Assembly: GCF_029338515.1 (NCBI RefSeq)
Contig: NZ_CP119988.1
Span: forward strand, 3,472,001-3,536,000
From: Haloglomus litoreum
GTDB taxonomy: Archaea > Halobacteriota > Halobacteria > Halobacteriales > Haloarculaceae
Length of the DNA: 64,000 bases
Direction of reading: 5' to 3'
In this document: positions 34,267 to 41,758 of the stretch, piece by piece
How the letters are laid out: each line of letters starts with the position of its first letter
How positions within the stretch are numbered: position 1 is the stretch's first letter
The notes under the pieces: model-generated
What the model was told of the DNA's origin: nothing
The model's input: only the letters and a program-made list of their open reading frames with translations
Database searches by the model: none
Program-made: the position numbers and the translations under genes

Positions 34267-35112
34267 GTGGCAACCACCGACCTTCCGGCCGTCGCCCGCG
34301 AACACGTCGGCGAGGCGGTCGACGTCGCCCGGAAGGTGATCGAGCGGGCACGCAACGAGCGCGTCACCTTCCTCGCAGCCGCCGTCGCCTACTTCGTGGC
34401 CGTCTCGCTGCTCCCGCTGGCGGTGGTGCTGGTCGTCGCCGCCTCCTTCCTCGGGAGCCGCGACCTCGCGCTGGCGATCATCGCGCAGGCGACGGAGCTG
34501 CTCGGACAGGAGGGGTCGGCGCTGCTGTACACGGTACTCACCGAACAGGCGACCGGCGCACAGGTGACACTCGTGGGGCTCCCGGTCGTCCTGTGGGGCG
34601 CGCTGCGGACGTTCCGGGGGGTCGACGCGGCGTTCGAGGAGGTGTACGGCGCCGAGGAGCGGGACTCACTGCCCGAGGCCCTGGCCGACGCGGCCGTCGT
34701 CTTCACCACGGTCATCCTCGGGGCCGCGCTGATGATCGGTATCGGCTTCGCCATCGGCGCCACGACCACCATCGGCAACATCCTGGAGCCCGTCGCGTTG
34801 TTCGTCGGCCTCGCGGTGGTCTTCTTCCCGATGTACTACCTGTTCCCCAACGTCGACCCGGACCCGACGGAGGTCCTGCCCGGGACGCTGTTCACGGCGG
34901 CGACGTGGACGCTGTTCCAGGTCGGGTTCCAGTCGTTCGTCGCCGACCTCGGGGGCGCCTCGGCGGCGGGCGCGTTCGGTACGGTGTTGCTCGTCCTGAC
35001 GTGGCTCTACGGCGGGAGCCTCCTCCTGCTGATCGGCGCGACCATCAACGCCGTCATGGCCGAGCGGGTCACGGTCGAGGTCGAGGACGACCTGTTCCCG
35101 GAGTACGGCTGA
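34267..35112 (+). CDS. YihY/BrkB family membrane protein (first copy)
   Basis: This 281-residue inner-membrane protein has six predicted helices. The family core is visible: RVTFLAAAVAYFVAVSLLPLA (residues 32-52), a G-x-x-x-x-FRGVDAAFEEVYG segment and FFPMYYLFPN in the middle. LPGTLFTAATWTLFQVGF and GTVLLVLTWLYGGSLLLLIGATINA lie at the end. It is related to BrkB/RNase-BN-misnamed proteins; the biochemical role is unknown and RNase activity is not expected. The start is GTG 34267. A longer paralogue follows after 174 bp. Confidence 0.85.
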   Translation: MATTDLPAVAREHVGEAVDVARKVIERARNERVTFLAAAVAYFVAVSLLPLAVVLVVAASFLGSRDLALAIIAQATELLGQEGSALLYTVLTEQATGAQVTLVGLPVVLWGALRTFRGVDAAFEEVYGAEERDSLPEALADAAVVFTTVILGAALMIGIGFAIGATTTIGNILEPVALFVGLAVVFFPMYYLFPNVDPDPTEVLPGTLFTAATWTLFQVGFQSFVADLGGASAAGAFGTVLLVLTWLYGGSLLLLIGATINAVMAERVTVEVEDDLFPEYG

Positions 35113-35286
35113 CGGGCCGGCGACACCGACACCGGGTGAGACCGGAGAGGGCGCGCCATGGGTGGGGTGGCGCTCACCACGGCCGCCGGGCCCCGGCGCG
35201 GCGCCCCGCGACCACCGGACGGAACGCGTCTCGACCCGTCCGCCGGTTCCACCCGTTTTATGTGACCGTCTGCCGAACGCCGGGCC

Positions 35287-36555
35287 ATGAACCAGCGGGC
35301 GTCGCGACTGGCGGACGTGACCCGGACCACCATCCGGGTGGTCCGGTCGGACCAGATCACGTTCATCGCGGCCAGCCTCTCCTACTACGCGTTCATCTCG
35401 CTGATCCCGCTCCTGTTGCTCGCGCTGGTCGCCGCGAGCGTCATCGGCGGCGAGCAGCTCGCCGCGGACCTCGCGGACCGGGCCGCCGCCGCGTTCGGCG
35501 ACCAGGCCGCAGAGGCCGTCAGGGGGGCGCTCACCTCGAGTGCCGCACAGGGCGGGGCCACGGTCGTCGGGCTCGGGGTGCTGCTCTGGTCGGGGCTGAA
35601 GCTGTTCCGGGGGATGGACGTGGCCTTCTCCACGGTGTACGGCGCACCCCTCCCGGAGGGCATCGTCGAGCAGGTCCGGGACGCGCTCATCACGCTCGTC
35701 GCGGTCGGACTCGGCGTCGCCGCGACGGTCGGCCTGGGCATCCTCATCGCGCAGGTGGACATCCCCGCACTCGGGATCGACCTCGCCAACGTCGTCGGCA
35801 CGCTCCTGCTCGTCGGGGGACTGGCGGCCGCCTTCTTCCCGCTCTACTACTTCCTGCCGGCCGGGAACGTCACGCCGCGCGAGGCGCTCCCCGGCGCGCT
35901 GTTCGCGGCCATCGGCTGGACCGTCCTCCAGACCGGCTTCCGCGTCTACGCCGGGCAGGCCGGCACGAGCGCCTACGGCGTGCTGGGGGCCGCGCTCCTG
36001 CTGGTGACGTTCCTCTACTTCGGCGGCCTCATCCTCCTCATCGGGGTCGTCCTGAACGCGGCCAACGCGGGTCGGCTGGAGGAGGCGGACATCGAGGGCG
36101 AGCTGGGCAGCATCGACAGCGAGCAGCGGGATTCAGCCATGACCGACCGAGACACAGACCTGGACCTGGACATCGACACCGAGGAACTGGACGACGAGGA
36201 ACTCCGGCGGGCCGTCGAGGGGCTCCGCGAGGATCTGGCGGACTTCGAGGAGCGCATCGACGACCGCACCGTCCACCGCGAGGAGATCACCGCGGAACTC
36301 AAGCGGTACGTCCGCGGGCGGGTCCGCAGAGGGAAGGCGCGGGGCTGGGGCCCCTACCTCGTCCTGCTGTACGGGACCGCGATGACGCTGGGGGCGTTCT
36401 ACTTCCTCGGGGACCTCGCCGCGGTGCTGGCGATGTTCGTCATCTGGCTCTCGACGCTCGGGCTGTACACCCTCATGCTGCTGGTCGGTGCGGGCGTCGG
36501 CGCCGCCCGGGCCCCCGGTCGGATGAAGGACCGCATCGACGAGTTCCGCTCCTGA
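35287..36555 (+). CDS. YihY/BrkB family membrane protein fused to a C-terminal coiled-coil/two-helix module
   Basis: This 422-residue protein has a YihY core in residues 1-275 (FIAASLSYYAFISLIPLLLLALV, LFRGMDVAFSTVYG, AAFFPLYYFLPAGN, GAALLLVTFLYFGGLILLIGVVLNA), parallel to the preceding gene. From M285 (ATG 36139) a distinct module continues in frame. It is a very acidic repeat (DTDLDLDIDTEELDDEEL) and coiled coil, then RRGKARGWGPYLVLLYGTAM and two transmembrane helices. The module looks like an independent small membrane protein joined without a stop codon. PAP2 starts 4 nt after the stop, so the two are an operon. Confidence 0.85.
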   Translation: MNQRASRLADVTRTTIRVVRSDQITFIAASLSYYAFISLIPLLLLALVAASVIGGEQLAADLADRAAAAFGDQAAEAVRGALTSSAAQGGATVVGLGVLLWSGLKLFRGMDVAFSTVYGAPLPEGIVEQVRDALITLVAVGLGVAATVGLGILIAQVDIPALGIDLANVVGTLLLVGGLAAAFFPLYYFLPAGNVTPREALPGALFAAIGWTVLQTGFRVYAGQAGTSAYGVLGAALLLVTFLYFGGLILLIGVVLNAANAGRLEEADIEGELGSIDSEQRDSAMTDRDTDLDLDIDTEELDDEELRRAVEGLREDLADFEERIDDRTVHREEITAELKRYVRGRVRRGKARGWGPYLVLLYGTAMTLGAFYFLGDLAAVLAMFVIWLSTLGLYTLMLLVGAGVGAARAPGRMKDRIDEFRS

Positions 36556-36559
36556 GCGG

Positions 36560-37489
36560 ATGGCCCCGGGCCGTGACTCCCTCCGCCGGGCCGGGGTCGC
36601 GCTCGCGACCCGTGGTGCCGGCGTCGAGTCGCTGGTCACCGGCCTCCCACTGCCCCTGCTCGTCGCCTTCGCCGTCGTCACCCAGTTGGGCGACGTGTGG
36701 TTCTACTTCCTGACCCTCGCGACCGCCTTCTGGGTCGGCGAGACCGTACTGGGCGACCGGCGGCAGACCGCCTTCCTGCTGGGCTGTGCCCTGACCGCGC
36801 TGGCGCTCTCGACCACGCTGAAGGGCTACTTCGGCCTCCCGCGCCCGCCGGGCGCGACCGTGGCCACCGGCGCCAGACAGTTGCCCGGCGCCCTGGGGGT
36901 GTTCTACGCCGACGCCGCGACCGCCGACGGGACCGGCTTCCCCTCGGGACACGCGCTGGGTGCGATGCTCGTCTGGGGCGGCGCCGCGCTCACGCTCGAC
37001 GGCGACCGCAGGACGCGGCTCGCTGCCGGCACCGCGGTCGTGGGCCTCGTCGGCCTCTCCCGCGTCGCGCTCGGCGTCCACTATCTCGTCGACGTGCTGG
37101 CGGGCTGGGCCATCGGCGGCGTCGCCCTCGTCGTCCTGCTCGGAATCGGCGCCGACCGGAGCCCCGGCCGTGTCCTCTCCGTGGCCGCACTCGTCGCACT
37201 CGCGGGCGCCGTCACGAACTTCGACGCGACCCACCTGACCGCGCTCGGTGCCACACTCGGTGCGCGCATCACCTGGGGTGCGGTCGGTGGGGACATCCTG
37301 CGTGCGCCCACCGGCCGACGGTCGGGACTCCTCCTGACCGCCGTCGGTCTCCCGCTGCTCGGCGGGCCGTTCGCCTACCTCTACGCCGCCGACCCGCCCG
37401 CCACGGTCGCCTTCGCTGTCAGCGGGCTCGTCACCGCCGGGGTGCTGGTGCTGCCGCTGGTCGCGGATGTCGTACGGGAGAACGTCTGA
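36560..37489 (+). CDS. PAP2-superfamily membrane phosphatase
   Basis: This 309-residue polytopic protein carries the three-part acid phosphatase signature: K-x6-RP as KGYFGLPRPPG (about residues 90-100), PSGH as GFPSGHALGA (about 126-135) and S-R-x5-H-x3-D as SRVALGVHYLVDV (about 165-177). It probably dephosphorylates isoprenoid or phospholipid pyrophosphates at the membrane. ATG 36560 lies 4 nt after the YihY-fusion stop, indicating cotranscription and possibly a shared envelope role. Seven to eight further helices extend the C-terminus beyond the catalytic core. Confidence 0.88.
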   Translation: MAPGRDSLRRAGVALATRGAGVESLVTGLPLPLLVAFAVVTQLGDVWFYFLTLATAFWVGETVLGDRRQTAFLLGCALTALALSTTLKGYFGLPRPPGATVATGARQLPGALGVFYADAATADGTGFPSGHALGAMLVWGGAALTLDGDRRTRLAAGTAVVGLVGLSRVALGVHYLVDVLAGWAIGGVALVVLLGIGADRSPGRVLSVAALVALAGAVTNFDATHLTALGATLGARITWGAVGGDILRAPTGRRSGLLLTAVGLPLLGGPFAYLYAADPPATVAFAVSGLVTAGVLVLPLVADVVRENV

Positions 37490-37527
37490 ACGGGTCCGGA
37501 CCCCGAGGGCGGTTCCGGGGGCGGTCC

Positions 37528-37980
37528 CTAGAAGTCCAGGTCGAACTGCTCGTGCTCGATGACGGTGTTGAGCACGACGCTGGTGTTGGACTCCTTGATG
37601 TCCGGGTCGATGAGCAGCTCCTTGATGCCCTCGTTCATGTGGTCCGTGTCGGTGAACTTGCCGATGGCGACGATGTCGTGGTCGCCCGTGACCTCGTACA
37701 CCGAGACCATCTGTCGGTGGTCCTGCAGGCGGTCCGTGATGTCGGGGAGGGCGTCGCCCTCGACCTTGAGCTGGATGATGGCCGTGACGTCGTAGCCGAG
37801 TTCGCCGTAGTCGACGATGGGTGTGTAGCCGCGGATGATGCCCTGGTCCTCGAGATCCGAGAGGTGGTTCGAGACGGTCGTCACGGAGACGTCGAGGTCC
37901 TCGGCGAGGCTGCGGAGCGATGCGCGCCCGTCGTTCAGCAGGGCATTGATGAGCCGGCGGTCGAGGTTCTCGTAGGTCAT
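37528..37980 (-). CDS. lrp: Lrp/AsnC family regulator divergent from glnA
   Basis: This 150-residue regulator has an AsnC-type HTH ([20 protein letters not shown] to [22 protein letters not shown], residues 4-52). The RAM-type effector domain follows, with the conserved [16 protein letters not shown] (about 94-109). The ATG at 37980 was chosen over an in-frame GTG at 37986. It is divergently arranged with glnA across a 250-bp spacer, an arrangement I know from other haloarchaea, where it suggests control of nitrogen assimilation. It converges with the PAP2 gene 38 bp away. Confidence 0.9.
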   Translation of the reverse strand: MTYENLDRRLINALLNDGRASLRSLAEDLDVSVTTVSNHLSDLEDQGIIRGYTPIVDYGELGYDVTAIIQLKVEGDALPDITDRLQDHRQMVSVYEVTGDHDIVAIGKFTDTDHMNEGIKELLIDPDIKESNTSVVLNTVIEHEQFDLDF

Positions 37981-38189
37981 ACGCACCCTATCACGAGAGG
38001 GGATTTAGAACTTTATGAACACCCACTTTTTCGCGCAAACACCTGACGGTCACCTCGGCGGGAGACCGGATGGGGGGTGTTGAACTTCGAGCAGTTCTCC
38101 GTCGAATACCCGACACGATATGCATAGTCGTCCAATAATAGCAGGTTTTGCCTCTTGTTCGCCGGAGTGAAACTCGCCAGGAGCGCCAG

Positions 38190-38197
38190 TATTTTAT
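38190..38197 (+). promoter_or_regulatory. TATA box of glnA
   Basis: TATTTTAT lies 34 bp before ATG 38231 and 22 bp before the in-frame GTG at 38219, within an AT-rich 250-bp lrp-glnA spacer. A leaderless or very short leader transcript from ATG 38231 fits best. Confidence 0.6.
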
Positions 38198-38230
38198 CCA
38201 AGGGAGTGTTGAGACCGGGTGACGACGAAA

Positions 38231-39586
38231 ATGACGAACGATAACCTCTCTGCAGAGGCGGAACGGGTGATCGAGGAGATCGAGGAGAAGAACGTCGACT
38301 TCCTCCGGCTCCAGTTCACGGACATACTGGGGACGGTCAAGAACGTCTCCGTCCCGGCCGACCAGGCCGAGAAGGCGTTCACCGAGGGCATCTACTTCGA
38401 CGGCTCCTCCATCGAGGGGTTCGTCCGCATCCAGGAGTCGGACATGCGGCTCAAGCCGGACCCGGAGACGTTCGCGGTGCTCCCGTGGCGGAACACCGAG
38501 GAGCACGCCTCCGCGCGCCTCATCTGCGACGTCATCAACACGTCGACGGGTGAGCCGTTCGAGGGCGACCCGCGCTACGTCCTGAAGCAGGCCCTCAAGC
38601 GCGCCGAGGAGCTGGGGTACACGGTCAACGCCGCGCCCGAGCCCGAGTTCTTCCTGTTCGAGGAGGACGAGGACGGCCGCGCCACGACGAAGACCAACGA
38701 CGCCGGTGGGTACTTCGACCTCGCGCCGAAGGACCTCGCCTCCGACGTCCGCCGTGACATCATCTACGGCCTGGAGGACATGGGCTTCGACATCGAGGCC
38801 TCCCACCACGAGGTCGCCCAGGGTCAGCACGAGATCAACTTCGAGTACGACGACGCCCTGACGACGGCCGACAACGTGGGGACCTTCCGGACGGTCGTCC
38901 GGGCCATCGCCGCCCAGCACGACCTCCACGCGACGTTCATGCCCAAGCCCATCCCGCGCATCAACGGCTCCGGCATGCACACCCACATCTCGCTGTTCAC
39001 GGAGGACGGCGAGAACGCGTTCCACGACGGCGACGACGAGTTCGACCTGAGCGAGACGGCAAAGCAGTTCACCGCCGGCATCCTCGAGCACGCGCCCGCC
39101 CTCGCGGCGGTCACGAACCCGACGGTCAACAGCTACAAGCGCCTCGTCCCCGGCTACGAGGCGCCGGTCTACGTGGCGTGGTCCGACCGGAACCGCTCGG
39201 CGCTCATCCGCAAGCCCGCCGCACGCGTCCCGGCGGCCTCCCGCATCGAGGCACGCTTCCCCGACCCGTCCTGTAACCCGTACCTCGCGTTCGCCGCGCT
39301 CATCCACGCCGGCTGTGACGGCATCGAGCGTGGCCTCGAGTGCCCCGACCCGGTCCGGGAGAACATCTACGAGTTCGACGAGGCAAAGCGCGAGGAGTAC
39401 GGCATCGAGACGCTCCCGACCAACCTCGGCGAGGCCGTCGACGCCCTTCAGGAGGACGAGGAGATCCTCTCGGCGCTCGGCCCGCACATCGGCGAGAAGT
39501 TCGTCGAGGCCAAAACGGCCGAGTTCCAGGACTACCTGGTCGACGTCTCCGAGTGGGAGATCGACCGGTACCTGGAGACCTTCTAG
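38231..39586 (+). CDS. glnA: glutamine synthetase, type I
   Basis: This 451-residue enzyme makes glutamine from glutamate, ammonia and ATP and is the main ammonium-assimilation step. It has the beta-Grasp N-terminal domain ([21 protein letters not shown]) and the FDGSSIEGF signature. The catalytic barrel includes [21 protein letters not shown], the ATP site region [19 protein letters not shown], and [17 protein letters not shown]. The C-terminal [19 protein letters not shown] follows. The length and the absence of the adenylylation-loop Tyr pattern fit GSI-alpha. ATG 38231 agrees with the TATA position. An oligo-T tract follows 7 nt after the stop. Confidence 0.98.
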   Translation: MTNDNLSAEAERVIEEIEEKNVDFLRLQFTDILGTVKNVSVPADQAEKAFTEGIYFDGSSIEGFVRIQESDMRLKPDPETFAVLPWRNTEEHASARLICDVINTSTGEPFEGDPRYVLKQALKRAEELGYTVNAAPEPEFFLFEEDEDGRATTKTNDAGGYFDLAPKDLASDVRRDIIYGLEDMGFDIEASHHEVAQGQHEINFEYDDALTTADNVGTFRTVVRAIAAQHDLHATFMPKPIPRINGSGMHTHISLFTEDGENAFHDGDDEFDLSETAKQFTAGILEHAPALAAVTNPTVNSYKRLVPGYEAPVYVAWSDRNRSALIRKPAARVPAASRIEARFPDPSCNPYLAFAALIHAGCDGIERGLECPDPVRENIYEFDEAKREEYGIETLPTNLGEAVDALQEDEEILSALGPHIGEKFVEAKTAEFQDYLVDVSEWEIDRYLETF

Positions 39587-39593
39587 AGCACCG

Positions 39594-39598
39594 TTTTT
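39594..39598 (+). terminator. oligo-T terminator after glnA
   Basis: TTTTT begins 8 nt after the glnA stop codon, the simple intrinsic signal used by archaeal RNA polymerase. It also forms the left part of an 8-bp outer stem (TTTTCGGT/ACCGAAAA) around the first hairpin of the following cluster. Confidence 0.5.
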
Positions 39599-39605
39599 CG
39601 GTTCG

Positions 39606-39760
39606 GGTTCGCGGGCTCCGCCCGCGAACCACTCACCGAAAAGATCTGCCACTGCCAGAGCTTCGCTCTGGCAAGGTCTCGCCTCTGGCGAGACACCAAA
39701 AAACCGCTCCTCGCGGCTTCGCCGCTCGGAGCGGGGAAACGCCCTCGCTACGCTCGGGCG
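39606..39760. repeat. cluster of five consecutive hairpins with 3-nt loops
   Basis: Five stems follow each other between the convergent glnA and zinc-ribbon genes. 39606-39630 is GGTTCGCGGG/CCCGCGAACC. 39653-39673 is TGCCAGAGC/GCTCTGGCA. 39676-39694 is GTCTCGCC/GGCGAGAC. 39704-39734 is CCGCTCC/GGAGCGG with an inner GCGGC/GCCGC. 39740-39760 is CGCCC/GGGCG with an inner GC/GC. The stems are perfect or nearly so, mostly with TTC or TCT loops, and their sequences differ from one another, so this is not one repeated palindrome. Confidence 0.85.
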
Positions 39761-39798
39761 TATATCACATCGGATAGATAGTTCGGCTGCTTGCGTCG

Positions 39799-40206
39799 CT
39801 ACGCGGCTTCCTCGCTGTTCGCGTTGATGAGCTGCTGGAGCTGCTCCATCCGGCGGTTCAGGTCGACCGCCGGGTCCGTCGAGCCCTGGGTCTGGAGGCG
39901 GTCGACCGTGAGGATGGGGTCGACGCCGGCGTCGATGACCACGTCCAGGAGCGCCTCGATATCCTGGCGGTTCAGGGCGAGCGAGTCCAGCAGTCCGATG
40001 GCGATGGCCATCGGGACCGCCACGTCGGGGTCCTGGGGGAACTCCTCACCGAGCTGCTCGAAGTCACCGCCCCCCTCCTCGGCGGGGTGGAGCCGGAGAC
40101 AGCGCGAGCAGAGGCCAGCGTGCTCGGTCTCGGCCGGGAGGTGGCCACGGTACGCCTCGGGCACGTCGAACGTCACGACGGCCGCGTTGCAGACGGGACA
40201 GCGCAT
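39799..40206 (-). CDS. haloarchaeal zinc-ribbon protein (DUF6276-like)
   Basis: This 135-residue protein has an N-terminal zinc ribbon: CPVC at residues 3-6 and CSRC near 35-38 in HAGLCSRCLRLHP. A helical region follows (AVPMAIAIGLLDSLALNRQDIEALLDVVIDAGVDPILTVDRL, in two blocks) and an acidic tail. The resemblance to a haloarchaea-specific DUF is from memory and the function is unknown. The ATG at 40206 begins MRCPVC; an in-frame GTG at 40212 is an alternative. It is convergent with glnA and lies just downstream of atpD on the same strand. Confidence 0.7.
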   Translation of the reverse strand: MRCPVCNAAVVTFDVPEAYRGHLPAETEHAGLCSRCLRLHPAEEGGGDFEQLGEEFPQDPDVAVPMAIAIGLLDSLALNRQDIEALLDVVIDAGVDPILTVDRLQTQGSTDPAVDLNRRMEQLQQLINANSEEAA

Positions 40207-40265
40207 ATCCACCCTTCACGGGCGGGGGTAAAAACCAGTAGGGGTAGCCGGACGTCCAGCGGCGG

Positions 40266-40961
40266 TCAGTCGTCGGCCGCGATCGGTTCCTCGGCCTCGG
40301 ATTCGGCCTCCTCCTCGGCGCGGGCGACGGACTCTTCCTCCTCCTTCTTGGCCTTGATCTTCTTCATGCGGAAGATCTCCTCGCGCTCCTGCTCCTCGAG
40401 CTTCTGCTCGATGTACTCCTGGTTCTCGTAGAGCTGCGGGAGGAGCGTGAACTCGAGCGCGTTGACGCGGCGCTTCGTCGTCTCGATCTCCGTGAGCATC
40501 TTCTTCATCGCCGTCTCGACCTCGGCGGCGAGGATGATGGTCTCCAGCAGCTCCTCGTAGGCCTCCGCGGCCTCGTCGATGCGCGCGGAGGTACCGACGA
40601 CGCCGTAGCCACGCTCGTCGAGGGACTTCTTCACCTTCGAGGACTCGATCTGCGGGACGACAACGCCCATGATGTTCTTCGACTGGGTCGTGATCTCCGG
40701 GTGCTCCTTGAGCGCGGCCGCGGCACCGCGCACCGAGACGTCGCCCTCCATCGCGCGCGCCATGTTGATGGCGCGCTGGGCCCGCTCGTAGCGGTCGTCC
40801 ATCTGATCGCGGACGTCCTGGGCCTGATCGAGGATGTCCATGAACTCCATGATGAGGCCGTCACGCTTCTTCTCGAGTGTGTCGTGGCCTCGCTCGGAGA
40901 GCTCGATGCGCTCCTCGATCGCCATGAGGTTCTTCCGCGTCGGCTTGACGTCCTTGGCCAT
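40266..40961 (-). CDS. atpD: A-type ATP synthase subunit D
   Basis: This 231-residue central-stalk subunit couples rotor movement to the A3B3 head. Long coiled-coil helices at both ends flank the family segments [20 protein letters not shown] (residues 6-25), the [18 protein letters not shown] middle and [15 protein letters not shown] (about 168-182). An acidic Glu-rich haloadapted tail follows. It is separated from atpB by two unrelated genes, whereas atpD normally follows atpB closely. It has the same orientation as the rest of the cluster. Confidence 0.95.
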   Translation of the reverse strand: MAKDVKPTRKNLMAIEERIELSERGHDTLEKKRDGLIMEFMDILDQAQDVRDQMDDRYERAQRAINMARAMEGDVSVRGAAAALKEHPEITTQSKNIMGVVVPQIESSKVKKSLDERGYGVVGTSARIDEAAEAYEELLETIILAAEVETAMKKMLTEIETTKRRVNALEFTLLPQLYENQEYIEQKLEEQEREEIFRMKKIKAKKEEEESVARAEEEAESEAEEPIAADD

Positions 40962-41015
40962 TACCGGGGGCTTCCGGGCGAAGCGGCTTAACGCTTTACG
41001 ATGGGTGGCGGCGCC

Positions 41016-41645
41016 TCAGACCGCGTCCTCGGCCTCCTCGCCGGCGTCGGGGCCGATACCGGCCGACGTCCGGACCTCGATGGGACCGTCACCCAGCTCG
41101 ACCGAGGCATCGAACAGCCCCGTGAGTGCCGTGAGCGGCTGTTCCTCGTGGGCGACCGGGTCCACGTGGAAGTGGCCGACGACCCCCTGCGTGTGGAGCC
41201 GCTCGACCAGCGGGTGGAGCAGCCGGTACGCCTCCTCGACCGTCGCGTACTGCAGGAGGGCGGTGACCGAGTCGAAGCAGAGCGTCGCCGGGCCGTCGGG
41301 CAGCGCGGAGAGTGCCTCGGTGACGGTGATCTCCAGCCCGGTCAGGTCGTCGGGGTTCTCCACCGGACGGACCCGCGCGTCCGTCTCGGCCGACCCGCCG
41401 AGCGCGTCACCGACGGTCACGACCTGGACCGTCCCGGGAGACCCGCGGTGCCCCTGCATCCGGTCGAGCCACTCCGCCGGGGTGCCCCGGTAGGTGACCG
41501 CGACCACCCCGTCAGGGTTGCCGGCCATCGAGAGGCTCGCGCAGGCGCTCTCCCGGTCATCGTGGAGCCCCGGCGAGCGAAGGAGGATGGCCGAGGCCCC
41601 CGACACCGCGGGCGGAACCCCGGCCAGGTCGGAGAGCTCGCGCAT
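41016..41645 (-). CDS. KaiC/RecA-like haloarchaeal protein without an evident Walker A
   Basis: This 209-residue cytoplasmic protein has the alternating strand-helix pattern of a RecA/KaiC fold. It includes ASAILLRSPGLHDDRESACASL at the P-loop position, VVAVTYRGTPAEWLDRMQGH, a Walker-B-like ATLCFDSVTALLQYA (about 118-132) and VVGHFHVDPVAHEEQPLTAL. The P-loop GxxxxGK is missing. It resembles haloarchaeal DUF7504-type proteins, from memory. The ATG at 41645 begins MRELSDLAG. It sits between the acyltransferase gene and atpD within the ATP synthase cluster. The function is unknown. Confidence 0.65.
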   Translation of the reverse strand: MRELSDLAGVPPAVSGASAILLRSPGLHDDRESACASLSMAGNPDGVVAVTYRGTPAEWLDRMQGHRGSPGTVQVVTVGDALGGSAETDARVRPVENPDDLTGLEITVTEALSALPDGPATLCFDSVTALLQYATVEEAYRLLHPLVERLHTQGVVGHFHVDPVAHEEQPLTALTGLFDASVELGDGPIEVRTSAGIGPDAGEEAEDAV

Positions 41646-41758
41646 ACGAGGCGGTGATGCGACTCGGAGAGCAATCAAGGCTGCGGTGCTCCCGGTCCCG
41701 ACGTGGGCGGGAACCGGGACCCCCGGCGCGACGCCAGCGGTCCGCCCGTCGGCGTGCC

